Shown here one piece after another: positions 37,005 to 45,330 of a stretch of DNA of 64,000 bases. The notes beneath the pieces are model-generated. The model was not told the DNA's origin, did not search any database, and saw only the letters and a list, made by a program, of their open reading frames with translations. Location of the stretch: contig JADIMG010000003.1 of NCBI GenBank assembly GCA_017694875.1, positions 1 through 64,000 of the forward strand, written 5' to 3'. The DNA is from Candidatus Gallipaludibacter merdavium. GTDB lineage: Bacteria; Bacteroidota; Bacteroidia; Bacteroidales; Paludibacteraceae. Both the position numbers and the translations under genes were made by a program. The stretch's first letter is position 1; the number at the start of each line of letters is the position of its first letter.

Positions 37005-38270
37005 TCAAAATTTATCAAGATTTACTATATATTTTTGGGGAAGGAATGTTTTAATCATAATCTCCGCTTGGAAGTAAGAACGCTCATCATCGTCCAGGTC
37101 AAAATGTGAAGTTGCTTTAACAGAACGAAAATGTATTTGTTTCAAATCATCAATTGTACTACCTATGTTTACTGGCTCACGCTTTATTGTTGCGTTCTTA
37201 TTGGAATACAATGCACTTGCAATACATGCAGCTCTTATGTCAATTACAAGATTAACAGGGTCGATTATTCTACCATCATTTTTCGCTATATATTTCATTG
37301 GGTGCTCTCTTGTGAAACTGATTCTTACATAATCTTGAAGATTTCTGCTCACGTCTAATTGACGACTCAACTGGCCACCACCTGGTCTTGGAATCCGTAT
37401 ACCATGCTTATCACAATAAGACCAAGATAGTAGTCCCCCATGTCTTTTGATTAATGGTATGTTACTCCTATCGGTAAAATGATACAAATATCTTATTCCA
37501 TTCTCATTCAACACATCAATAATAGCTTGCCAATCATCCTTTAAATCAGAAGAAAGAGCTTCCAAACGCTGACGTTCTTGTCGTTCTGCATCTTCTTTTC
37601 GTCTCGCTTCATCTGCAAGCCGTTTTGCTTCTATTTCACGTCTTTCTCTCTCTTCACACTCTTTCCTCTCTTTTTCCTTTTTTGTTCTTTCCTCCGCTTC
37701 TTTTTGCCTCTTAATTTCTTCCTCTCTGTGTCGTCTTTCTTCTGCCAGCCTTGCAAGTTCCTCTTGTTCTAATTCTGTTAGAAGTTTGTCTAAACTAATT
37801 TGAAGATACTGAAGTTTTTGTCGAATAGAAGAATCTTTTATTTTGACAATTTTCTCTAGAGCAGTATTTAACTTACGTTTTGCATCTTCAGCATTTCGTT
37901 GTTTAATCAAGATATCTATATCTGTGAGTAAAACTCTTACACTATCTTCCAGAGCCTTTAATTTATGAGCTTCTTCCTTTAATCGTTCATCCTTTAATTC
38001 TTTCAAGGTCAAAACCTTACTAAATCTATATGTCTGAAAGACATTATTTGAATCTCTTTTAATGCGTTTATGAGTAATAATCTTATACCAACTTGTAGAA
38101 GATAATCTTATTTTTTCTTTTTCTTCCTGAGCTATTTTCTTTCGAGTATCTAATTCCCGCAAAGAGTGTTCTTTGTCTAACGATTCTGACAATGAAATTT
38201 TATCACCGTCATTTTCATTTGACAGTGCTTTCACTATGCCTAATACTCGTTTTATCCAATTTAGAAGCAT
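37005..38270 (-). CDS. Coiled-coil protein with C-terminal DarT-like ADP-ribosyltransferase domain
   Basis: 421 residues. Residues 85-150 are helical, and about 155-245 a highly charged coiled coil rich in Glu, Arg and Lys. From about residue 251 the sequence follows the DarT family (DNA thymidine/guanosine ADP-ribosyltransferases): IRYLYHFTDRSNIPLIKRHG (259-278, NAD-binding HFT), LLSW, LQDYVRISFTREHPMKY (311-327) and YFQAEIMIKTFLPQKYIVNL (399-418), where Glu403 fits the catalytic glutamate. First gene of the four-gene operon, with a consensus promoter and a long leader. In DarTG systems, such an enzyme modifies single-stranded DNA and is reversed by an antidote. The fusion to a coiled coil and to a ZorAB operon is unusual. 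Confidence 0.72.
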   Translation of the reverse strand: MLLNWIKRVLGIVKALSNENDGDKISLSESLDKEHSLRELDTRKKIAQEEKEKIRLSSTSWYKIITHKRIKRDSNNVFQTYRFSKVLTLKELKDERLKEEAHKLKALEDSVRVLLTDIDILIKQRNAEDAKRKLNTALEKIVKIKDSSIRQKLQYLQISLDKLLTELEQEELARLAEERRHREEEIKRQKEAEERTKKEKERKECEERERREIEAKRLADEARRKEDAERQERQRLEALSSDLKDDWQAIIDVLNENGIRYLYHFTDRSNIPLIKRHGGLLSWSYCDKHGIRIPRPGGGQLSRQLDVSRNLQDYVRISFTREHPMKYIAKNDGRIIDPVNLVIDIRAACIASALYSNKNATIKREPVNIGSTIDDLKQIHFRSVKATSHFDLDDDERSYFQAEIMIKTFLPQKYIVNLDKF

Positions 38271-38299
38271 TTTGTTTATCTATCGTCCGTAAAAAGTTA

Positions 38300-38367
38300 G
38301 GCGCAGACATTCGCCATACGCTTCACGGTTCACCACAAACCACAACTATATATGGGAAGCCTGCGCC
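38300..38367 (-). promoter_or_regulatory. Potential long-range stem in the leader mRNA
   Basis: GCGCAGGC-type sequence at the start of the upstream ORF (complement of 38359-38367) can pair with GTCTGCGCC (complement of 38300-38308) at 8 of 9 positions, enclosing the upstream ORF. Translation of the short ORF would open this stem, 30 bases before the DarT-like start codon. Confidence 0.45.
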
Positions 38368-38370
38368 CAT
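38323..38370 (-). CDS. 15-codon upstream ORF in the leader of the Zorya-like operon
   Basis: On the minus strand, an AGGAG sequence is followed 12 bases later by ATG and the peptide MGAGFPYIVVVCGEP, then TGA. The next open frame is the DarT-like protein, 52 bases downstream. The first codons overlap one arm of a possible stem. Such a short ORF with its own Shine-Dalgarno-like site could regulate expression by attenuation or ribosome stalling. I have a recollection of nearly the same peptide annotated in other Bacteroides genomes, which would make it a recurrent leader; this was not checked. Confidence 0.45.
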   Translation of the reverse strand: MGAGFPYIVVVCGEP

Positions 38371-38467
38371 ATCGGGTGCAGCTCCTATAATAGTTGTTGC
38401 TCTTTTTATTCAAGTGGTGATTGTGAAGCTATAGAGCAATATGTCTTGTGTTTCATTGACTACACTG

Positions 38468-38497
38468 CAAAAGTACTTAAAATTATTGATAATACAA
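38468..38497 (-). promoter_or_regulatory. Promoter of the Zorya-like operon
   Basis: Minus strand: TTG (complement of 38495-38497), 19 bases, TACTTTTG (complement of 38468-38475), an exact TAnnTTTG box at normal spacing. Transcription would start near 38461, giving a leader of about 190 bases. Confidence 0.75.
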
Positions 38498-38576
38498 GAA
38501 TGAATTTACTTTACTGGATGCGGTAAACGAAATTGATTGTAAAACGTTATCTACATACTATCCCATAAATTCGCAC

Positions 38577-38760
38577 TTCTGCGGTATGACGTTTAATGCG
38601 GATGCTTAGAGTCGAGACTAATGGGTACAGCATTGTTGTGGAGAGGCATTGAAACGGACGCTACGAGCAAGGCTACTGGATACCGCATCGAGTGCAGTAT
38701 GACGTTTAAAGCGGATGCAGGACGGGGTGTGCGGTATGACGGATTGGAGAGAGGGAGTGC
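38577..38760. repeat. Palindromic repeat cluster between the Zorya-like operon and MFS gene
   Basis: A half copy (CTTCTGCGGTATGACGTTTAA) near 38577, a second-type unit (TAATGGGTACAGCATTGTTGTGG), a full copy CTGGATACCGCA-tcgag-TGCAGTATGACGTTTAA near 38676 (one base off the perfect palindrome), and GTGCGGTATGACGG near 38731. The unit order is that of the 32-33 kb array. The remaining 38760-38880 stretch is G-rich and has no feature I can name. Confidence 0.85.
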
Positions 38761-38908
38761 GAAAGAATGGAGGGAGGTGCGTGTATTAACGTGTATTGAG
38801 GGGTAGTTGTGGAGAGATGTGTGGTGGTTGTGGAGAGAAGTGTGGTGTTTGGATTGTGTGGTGGGCATAAAAAAAACAAACGAACGGCACTAAGCGGGAC
38901 AAAAGGAC

Positions 38909-38916
38909 TACCTTTG
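38909..38916 (+). promoter_or_regulatory. -7 box for the MFS transporter gene
   Basis: TACCTTTG, an exact TAnnTTTG match 25 bases before the ATG at 38941. It lies inside the longer open frame that starts at 38809, so it supports the shorter protein. Confidence 0.55.
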
Positions 38917-38940
38917 CACGCGTTTGTTAGTCAGAAATCC

Positions 38941-40119
38941 ATGCAAAGAATTACGCTTGAAGAGAACAAGGGCATACCTGCCCACCTGCTGTGGATGCTC
39001 GCCATTTTGTCGGGTGTCAGTGTGGCCAATCTGTATTACAGCCAACCGCTGTTGGGGCAAATGGCGGAAGAGCTGCATATCAATGAATTTACGGTGAACC
39101 TTATACCTATGATGACACAAATCGGCTATGCGGCGGGACTGCTGTTTATCATTCCATTAGGCGATTTGGCAAAGAGACGCAACATTGTGCTGACGTGCCT
39201 CAGCGTACTTATCGTTGCACTGATAGCTATGGGCAGTGCGCAATCTTTCGGGGTGCTGGCTGTGGCGGCATGCATTACAGGCATCTGTTCGGTGGTGCCG
39301 CAGATATTCATGCCTCTGGCATCGCAATATTCCACTCCTGAAAAGAAGAGCCAAAATGTGGGCATTGTGTTGTCGGGACTGCTTACGGGCATTTTGGCTT
39401 CACGTGCCATCAGTGGACTGGTGGGTGCATGGTTTGGCTGGCGAACGGTCTATTTTATGGCGGCTGTGCTTATACTCGCAGCCATTGCGGTTATTCTGAC
39501 TGCATTCCCCAATATTCCCACCAATTTTTCGGGACGCTACAGCGAACTGATGAAATCGCTCCTCACCCTATTCCGTGAATATGCCGACCTGCGTTTGGCT
39601 GCCTTGCGTGCCGCCATCTGTTTCGGTTCGTTTCTGGGCATGTGGAGCTGCCTAACCTTCAAGATGTCGGGCGCACCATTCTTTGCCGATTCGGGTGTCA
39701 TCGGATTGTTGAGCCTATGCGGCATTACAGGAGCCTTGGCGGCTACCTTTCTGGGCAAATTCATTCACCGCTATGGTGTGTATCGCTTCAACCTTTTGGG
39801 GGCATCGCTCGTTATCCTTTCGTGGATGGTCTTTGCGTTCGGACAAAACCATTACGCCACTATCATCATCGGTATTGTTCTGATTGACATAGGCATGCAA
39901 TGCATACAGCTGAGCAACCAAAGCACAGCCTTTTCGCTCAACCCGAAAGCATCTAGTCGCATCAATTCGCTGTTTATGACCTGCTATTTCCTTGGAGGTG
40001 CGATCGGTACGTTCATTGCCGGAACGGCATGGCAATATGGAGGATGGAACGGTGTGTGCGCGGCTGGAGCGGCATTGGCACTCATTGTGCTGCTCATTAC
40101 CCTCCGTGCACAGCGCTGA
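38941..40119 (+). CDS. MFS transporter
   Basis: 392 residues from ATG 38941 (MQRITLEENKGIPAHLLWML); 44 upstream codons in the same frame are repeat-derived and lie before the promoter, so are excluded. Twelve hydrophobic segments are visible. The family signature between helices 2 and 3 is present (FIIPLGDLAKRRNIVLTCLS), and helix 5 carries the GLLTGILASRAISGLVGAWFGWR motif of drug/proton antiporters. It resembles YnfM/AraJ-like exporters (SGVSVANLYYSQPLLGQMAEEL at the first helix). Substrate unknown; possibly a sugar or drug exporter. It converges with the RluA gene, 4 bases apart. Confidence 0.85.
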   Translation: MQRITLEENKGIPAHLLWMLAILSGVSVANLYYSQPLLGQMAEELHINEFTVNLIPMMTQIGYAAGLLFIIPLGDLAKRRNIVLTCLSVLIVALIAMGSAQSFGVLAVAACITGICSVVPQIFMPLASQYSTPEKKSQNVGIVLSGLLTGILASRAISGLVGAWFGWRTVYFMAAVLILAAIAVILTAFPNIPTNFSGRYSELMKSLLTLFREYADLRLAALRAAICFGSFLGMWSCLTFKMSGAPFFADSGVIGLLSLCGITGALAATFLGKFIHRYGVYRFNLLGASLVILSWMVFAFGQNHYATIIIGIVLIDIGMQCIQLSNQSTAFSLNPKASSRINSLFMTCYFLGGAIGTFIAGTAWQYGGWNGVCAAGAALALIVLLITLRAQR

Positions 40120-40123
40120 CCTA

Positions 40124-40801
40124 TTAAAGGTTGGGCGCCAAAATACCCCAAAGTTTCTCCGCTGCGGGCGGTTCGGCCTCAATATGAACCAACTGCTTGG
40201 ACACAGGATGAACAAACTCCACTGAATGGGCATGGAGACAAATGCCGCCATCGGAATTGGAACGCGGGAAACCGTACTTCAAGTCGCCCTTGATGGGACA
40301 ACCGATGTGCGCCAACTGGCAACGTATCTGATGATGACGGCCCGTTTCCAACTGCACTTCCAACAAGGTATAGTTATCGGACTTTGCCAGCATGCGATAG
40401 TGTAGCACCGCTTTCTGGGTACCCTTCTTCGCAAGGTCATATACATAACTCTTGTTCTGCTTTTCATTGCGCACCAAATAATGCACCAGTGTGCCTTCCG
40501 GCTCTTCGGGCGCATTTTTCACAATGGCCCAATAGGTTTTTCGGATGTCATGGTTGCGGAACATGTCGTTGAGCCGTGTGAGCGCCTTGCTGGTACGGGC
40601 AAACAGCACCACCCCCGATGTGGGACGGTCCAAGCGGTGAGTAACCCCAAGGAACACTTCACCGGGCTTGGCGTATTTTTCCTTAATATATTGCTTGACT
40701 ATGTCAGACAGCGGCGTATCGCCCGTCTTGTCGCCCTGCACAATCTCCGAATTGGTCTTGTTGACCGCTATGATATGATTGTCTTCGTAAAGTACTTCCA
40801 T
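40124..40801 (-). CDS. RluA-family pseudouridine synthase
   Basis: 225 residues, a compact form without an S4 domain. The catalytic motif is VTHRLDRPTSGVVLFARTSKAL (about residues 53-75, Asp in HRLDRPTSG) and the second is ETGRHHQIRCQLAHIGCPIKGDLKYG. It isomerises uridines in rRNA or tRNA; the target position cannot be inferred, though short family members often act on tRNA or 23S rRNA. It follows feoB after 13 bases on the same strand, so it may be co-transcribed, and converges with the MFS gene. Confidence 0.9.
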   Translation of the reverse strand: MEVLYEDNHIIAVNKTNSEIVQGDKTGDTPLSDIVKQYIKEKYAKPGEVFLGVTHRLDRPTSGVVLFARTSKALTRLNDMFRNHDIRKTYWAIVKNAPEEPEGTLVHYLVRNEKQNKSYVYDLAKKGTQKAVLHYRMLAKSDNYTLLEVQLETGRHHQIRCQLAHIGCPIKGDLKYGFPRSNSDGGICLHAHSVEFVHPVSKQLVHIEAEPPAAEKLWGILAPNL

Positions 40802-40814
40802 TGCATTTCACCCG

Positions 40815-43298
40815 TTAAAACCACAAACCGCCTATCTGGAATACGGCAAAGGATGCCAGCCATGCCAACAAGGAGGTGTAAAGTATGGCAAACAAGGCCC
40901 ATTTCCAACTGCCCGATTCCTGCTTGATGGCCACAATGGTAGCTATGCAAGGGAAATAGAACAGGATGAATATCATGTAGCTCAATGCCGCCAAAGGCGT
41001 TATGCCCATACGTCCAGGCAAACCGGATGCCGTTATGTCTTCTCCATCGGCATAAAGCACATTCAATGTGCTCACCACCAATTCCTTGGCACCAATACCC
41101 GACAGCAAACCTACGCCCATCTGCCAATCGAAGCCCAACGGACGGATGACAGGCTCCATGACCTGACCGATGCGGCCGATATAGGAATGTTCCTGCTGTT
41201 CGGTTGGAGAGGTATATGCGTCGTGGTTGGGGAAATAGCCCAGGAACCAGATAATGATGGAAGCCACCAATATGATGCCACCCATCTTCTTCAGATATTG
41301 CTTGCCGCGTTCCCACGTATGGCGGAAAATGGACTTGGCTGTCGGCATGCGGTAAGGCGGCAATTCCATTACAAAAGGCAAATCCTCTTCCTTGACCAGA
41401 TATTTACTGAAAACACGTGCGGCAACTACCGCCGTCAAAATGCTCAACACATAGATGCCCATCATGATGAACGAGCCGTTTTTCGGGAAGAAGGCCGATG
41501 TGAGCAAGAGGAATACCGGCAGACGTGCGCTACAGGTCATCAGCGGCACAATGAGCATGGTTATCAAACGGCTCTTGTGGCTCTCCAGCGTGCGTGTGGC
41601 CATTACGGCAGGCACATTGCAGCCGAAGCCCATGATGAGGGGAATAAACGATTTGCCGTGCAGGCCCATCTTGTGCATAATCTTGTCCATCAGGAATGCG
41701 GCACGTGCCATATAGCCCGAATCTTCCATTATGGAGATGCAGAAATACAATATCAATATGTTGGGCAGGAAAACAATGACTCCGCCTACCCCACCTATTA
41801 CGCCGTCCACGAGCATGTCTTTCAGCATACCGTCGGGCACATAGGTCGAAGCCAGTCCGCCTATCCATGCCACCAGACTCTCAATCCAGCCCATGGGATA
41901 TTCGCCCAAGACAAAGGTGCATTCAAACATAAAGAACAGGAGCAGGAAGAAAATGGGATAGCCCCACACCTTGTGCATGGTGATGGCATCAATGGCCTGA
42001 GTGAGCGTGCTTTTCTTCTCCTTGCTCTGCACATAGGTTTCGCGCAAGGCTCCGGCAATGAAGCCATATTTTGCATCGGTGATGGCCGATTCGCTGTCTT
42101 CGTTGAGCGTAGCCTGCAAGTCCTTTTTGATACGGGCGGCCAACTTCATAATGGCATCGCCATTCGGCAGTTCCGACACCACATGTTCGATGTCCTTGTC
42201 GTTTTCCAGCAACTTGATGGCAAGGAAACGGGTGGAATAGCGGTGGCGTATGTTCTCGTTTTTCGCAATTTCACGCTTGATAGCATCGATGGCCTCCTCC
42301 AAGACCTGTCCGTGGTTGATGTGGATATGCCTGTAGATGCGCTCCAAATCGTGCTGTTCTTCCTCCACGTGGCCGGCATAGTCGGCGGAATGCTGGTCGT
42401 GCACTTCCGTCTTGTGCCAGTCGTTCAGTTCGTTGAGAATTTCAGCGGAAATATTGCCATCCTTGTCAAAGAAGTCGCCCCCTTCGTACATATTGATAAT
42501 CAAGTGGAACAGATGGTCAACTCCCAAACCCTTTTTGCAGATGGTGGGAATCATGGGCACCCCGAACAGCTTGCTCAACTGTTTGTAGTCCAACTTGTCG
42601 CCGCTCTTTTCCAGTTCGTCAAACATGTTAAGCGCCACCACCATACGCACATTCATATCAATCAGCTGGGTGGTCAGATAGAGGTTGCGCTCCAAATTGG
42701 AAGCATCGACCACGTTGATAATGACATCGGGTGTCTGGTCAATGATATGGCGTCTGACATACAATTCCTCTGGCGTATAGGCCGAGAGCGAATAAGTGCC
42801 GGGCAAATCGACAATACGGAAATCATAGCCCTGAAAGCGGAAGAAACCCTCCTTGGCATCTACTGTCACGCCGCTGTAATTGCCCACATGTTCGTGTGCG
42901 CCCGAAGCGAGATTGAAGAGCGAGGTCTTGCCGCAATTGGGATTGCCCACCAATGCCACATTGATGGTGCGGCGCTTGCCCAACGCCATCCGTTTGAGGT
43001 CGTCTTCCGTCAAAACTGTATCTTCATTGATGGAGCCGTGGAAATCGGGTGCTATATGCTGCATGCGTGCTTCCTCTTCACTGATAATCTCTATCATGTC
43101 AGCCTCCTGCCGACGCAAGGATATTTCATAGCCCATTATCCGATATTTGATAGGGTCATGCAAAGGGGCATTCATCACAGCCTCAACCGTCTTTCCCTTG
43201 ATGAAACCCATCTCTACAATACGCTTGCGAAAGCCACCGTGACCGGTTACTTTCACCACCACTCCTTTTTCACCTTCCTTTAATGCTGATAATTTCAT
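40815..43298 (-). CDS. feoB: Ferrous iron transporter FeoB with fused FeoA domain
   Basis: 827 residues. An N-terminal FeoA-like SH3 domain (about 1-75: LKEGEKGVVVKVTGHGGFRK, then MGFIKGKTVEAV) is fused to FeoB, as is common in Bacteroidales. The GTPase domain has G1 GNPNCGKTSLFN (about 118), G3 DLPGTYSL, and G4 NMFD; the membrane part starts near residue 440 with the two Gate motifs (MGFGCNVPAVMATRTLES and GIGAKELVVSTL). It imports Fe(II) across the inner membrane. The promoter carries a palindrome that could be an iron-regulated operator. Length and motifs are intact. Confidence 0.95.
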   Translation of the reverse strand: MKLSALKEGEKGVVVKVTGHGGFRKRIVEMGFIKGKTVEAVMNAPLHDPIKYRIMGYEISLRRQEADMIEIISEEEARMQHIAPDFHGSINEDTVLTEDDLKRMALGKRRTINVALVGNPNCGKTSLFNLASGAHEHVGNYSGVTVDAKEGFFRFQGYDFRIVDLPGTYSLSAYTPEELYVRRHIIDQTPDVIINVVDASNLERNLYLTTQLIDMNVRMVVALNMFDELEKSGDKLDYKQLSKLFGVPMIPTICKKGLGVDHLFHLIINMYEGGDFFDKDGNISAEILNELNDWHKTEVHDQHSADYAGHVEEEQHDLERIYRHIHINHGQVLEEAIDAIKREIAKNENIRHRYSTRFLAIKLLENDKDIEHVVSELPNGDAIMKLAARIKKDLQATLNEDSESAITDAKYGFIAGALRETYVQSKEKKSTLTQAIDAITMHKVWGYPIFFLLLFFMFECTFVLGEYPMGWIESLVAWIGGLASTYVPDGMLKDMLVDGVIGGVGGVIVFLPNILILYFCISIMEDSGYMARAAFLMDKIMHKMGLHGKSFIPLIMGFGCNVPAVMATRTLESHKSRLITMLIVPLMTCSARLPVFLLLTSAFFPKNGSFIMMGIYVLSILTAVVAARVFSKYLVKEEDLPFVMELPPYRMPTAKSIFRHTWERGKQYLKKMGGIILVASIIIWFLGYFPNHDAYTSPTEQQEHSYIGRIGQVMEPVIRPLGFDWQMGVGLLSGIGAKELVVSTLNVLYADGEDITASGLPGRMGITPLAALSYMIFILFYFPCIATIVAIKQESGSWKWALFAILYTSLLAWLASFAVFQIGGLWF

Positions 43299-43375
43299 AC
43301 GTACGTTTCTTTGTCCGGAAAAAGCAGGATGCGGCCAAAAATCAGGCCTTCACAAAGCTTTCCGAATTGAGAGTA

Positions 43376-43406
43376 CAAAGATAGTATAAACTTCGCACTC
43401 AGAAAA
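43376..43406 (-). promoter_or_regulatory. Promoter for feoB
   Basis: Minus strand: TTTT (complement of 43403-43406), 19 bases, TATCTTTG (complement of 43376-43383). The -7 box is exact and the -33 box is one base from TTTG. Confidence 0.65.
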
Positions 43407-43423
43407 TACCTATTATTAGGTAT
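43406..43423. promoter_or_regulatory. 18-bp palindrome abutting the feoB promoter
   Basis: ATACCTA-TTAT-TAGGTAT: 7-bp perfect arms with TAGGT half-sites similar to the TTAGGT half-sites of DtxR/IdeR/MntR-type metalloregulators. It overlaps the edge of the -33 element, a place where an iron-loaded repressor or an activator could act. Confidence 0.45.
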
Positions 43424-43518
43424 AGGGATTTATGGGGAAGCATACTTTTTTACAATACTATTTGTACATTCAAAAAAAAGTTGTAATTTGCGCCCATAAT
43501 CCATAAAATCTTAAATAT

Positions 43519-45228
43519 ATGAGAAAACCATTAGCCCTACTGCTGGCAGTATTCATGTCAGTCACTGTCATGTCACAAAGTTTACGTGAATCTGTAGTTG
43601 TGGTAACGCCTACTTATTCGGAAAAGACCCAACAGTTTCTTTCCACCTTTGGCAAACATTTAAAGTCGGACGGATTTTATGCGGCAGCCGAGGTTCTGGA
43701 AAGTTACTCCAAGGGTATCTATGGGTCCGGTTTTGCCTACCGTGACACAATAAGCGGAAAGATGTATATTGTCACCAACCGCCATGTGGTGGACCAAGCT
43801 TCTGAAGTAGATATTGAAATCACATCCAACGACAATACCCACAAAATTACAAATTGTCAGGTTGTAGCATGCGATGACGCTTTGGATTTGGCACTGATAC
43901 TCCTTCCTGAAAGCGAAATCGGCAATATAATTCCTCTACCGTTGTCTGTTGCACCTCTTCATGACGGCGACAATGTGTTTACAGCCGGCTATCCGGGATT
44001 GGCAGGAAAACCTTCATGGCAATATGCGAATGGCATTATATCCAATGCATCGCTTACTCTGGAATCGCTCGTATCCACCAGCAAAAGCCGTTTCATCCAA
44101 CACACAGCTCCTGTTGACGCAGGCAGCTCCGGCAGCCCTCTACTAATCAAGACCGACAACAACATTACGGGACATAGTGTAATAGGCATTAACACATGGA
44201 AAGCCAACGGCAGAGAGAACACCAATCTAGCCATACCTGCATCAGCCATTATCGAATTGATTGAAAAAAACGTCGGCCAGCCGGCAACCAATGACAGCAT
44301 AAGACTGAAAGAGAGAGCCCAAGGACTAACCAAGGCTGTAAAGGAAACATATAAGTCAGTCATTCCATATGTATCGTATGGATTTGTATCTGAAATTTCC
44401 GCATCCACCTTCTATGATTTGATTATCCAATCATCAGACAACGCACAAACAGCAATCAATGAATCATATGAACAGGGCAAACCTCTTGACGGTATCCGTA
44501 TCGGCATAGCAGACATCATTTGCCAGAAATTTGTCCAAAAAGACTACAAGTTCAACAAAATAGTTAGCATTGATGCAGACAAACACACTGCCACTGTGGA
44601 ATATATATCCGGTAACAAGACCATCGATACAGAATGGGAATTGGAGCAAGGAAACTGGAGGATAAAAGGGGCTGACAACATGAACAAGACTGACATTGAG
44701 CCCAACGGCATTTCCAAAACATACGGATTCGGCACATCCATTTATGCCAATGTAGGATTTCCTTTCAACAAGGATTGTTATGGCATGCTATATAACATAT
44801 CATTCAAGCGTACTGTGGCTACCTTCCTTACCTATGAGCTGGGAATCGGAGCCGTCAATGTAAAAACAAACGATATAGAATGGGACTACACCAATCCACA
44901 AGAGCCTGTAGAAGTACCGGTTACCAACAACCATACCATGGCAGACATCAACATCGGAATAGGTGGACAATTACCCATCAAGTGCTCAGTCATATACATT
45001 GTACCATACGTGAAAGGACTTGGCGGTTTATGTGCAGGAAAAGAAATCTTTGGTATCAATTATGGTGTAAATGCGGGATTGGAATTTGCCTATAAATTTG
45101 GTTACCAGAAATATGTACTCCTTAATGTTGGCTATCTGCACCGCTGGACTTCCCTATTCGATTTCGGTAGTGCACGCAAATCACAACCATTTTCCGGTAT
45201 AACAGCTGCTATCGGTGTCAGCTTATAG
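43519..45228 (+). CDS. Exported trypsin-like (S1C) serine protease with a C-terminal barrel-like region
   Basis: 569 residues with a signal peptide (MRKPLALLLAVFMSVTVMSQ). The protease domain (about 25-255) has the triad in MYIVTNRHVV (His), DDALDLALILL (Asp) and PVDAGSSGSPLLIKT (Ser), the DegP/HtrA pattern, but no PDZ domain. Residues 265-390 form a mixed region (FYDLIIQSSDNAQTAINESY). From about 400 the sequence is beta-rich with alternating pattern (YGFGTSIYANVGFPF ... MADINIGIGGQLPI ... KYVLLNVGYLHRW) and ends ITAAIGVSL, so it may fold in the outer membrane. A protease joined to a barrel would resemble a surface-displayed autotransporter-like design. Monocistronic, followed by a bidirectional terminator. 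Confidence 0.75.
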   Translation: MRKPLALLLAVFMSVTVMSQSLRESVVVVTPTYSEKTQQFLSTFGKHLKSDGFYAAAEVLESYSKGIYGSGFAYRDTISGKMYIVTNRHVVDQASEVDIEITSNDNTHKITNCQVVACDDALDLALILLPESEIGNIIPLPLSVAPLHDGDNVFTAGYPGLAGKPSWQYANGIISNASLTLESLVSTSKSRFIQHTAPVDAGSSGSPLLIKTDNNITGHSVIGINTWKANGRENTNLAIPASAIIELIEKNVGQPATNDSIRLKERAQGLTKAVKETYKSVIPYVSYGFVSEISASTFYDLIIQSSDNAQTAINESYEQGKPLDGIRIGIADIICQKFVQKDYKFNKIVSIDADKHTATVEYISGNKTIDTEWELEQGNWRIKGADNMNKTDIEPNGISKTYGFGTSIYANVGFPFNKDCYGMLYNISFKRTVATFLTYELGIGAVNVKTNDIEWDYTNPQEPVEVPVTNNHTMADINIGIGGQLPIKCSVIYIVPYVKGLGGLCAGKEIFGINYGVNAGLEFAYKFGYQKYVLLNVGYLHRWTSLFDFGSARKSQPFSGITAAIGVSL

Positions 45229-45262
45229 ACCTATAGAAATAATTGGTAATATATAATGCAAT

Positions 45263-45302
45263 ATATCCCGTCCGTATTATTCTCAAAATACAGACGGGAT
45301 AT
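45263..45302. terminator. Bidirectional terminator between the protease gene and the RHS operon
   Basis: The 16-base arms ATATCCCGTCCGTATT / AATACAGACGGGATAT (one mismatch) enclose an 8-base loop. AT-rich sequence lies on both sides. Both convergent transcription units end within 40 bases of it. Confidence 0.8.
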
Positions 45303-45330
45303 TTTATATTACAATTTTCCTTCCTTTATA

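Noticed and set aside
38809..38940. 44-codon N-terminal extension of the MFS transporter
   Set aside because: It is encoded by repeat-flanking G-rich sequence and lies upstream of the -7 box at 38909, so it is probably not transcribed as part of the gene.
41187..43283. A 698-codon open frame on the plus strand antisense to feoB
   Set aside because: It is a shadow of the feoB coding frame: codon use is poor, it has no domain and it lies entirely within a well-defined minus-strand gene.
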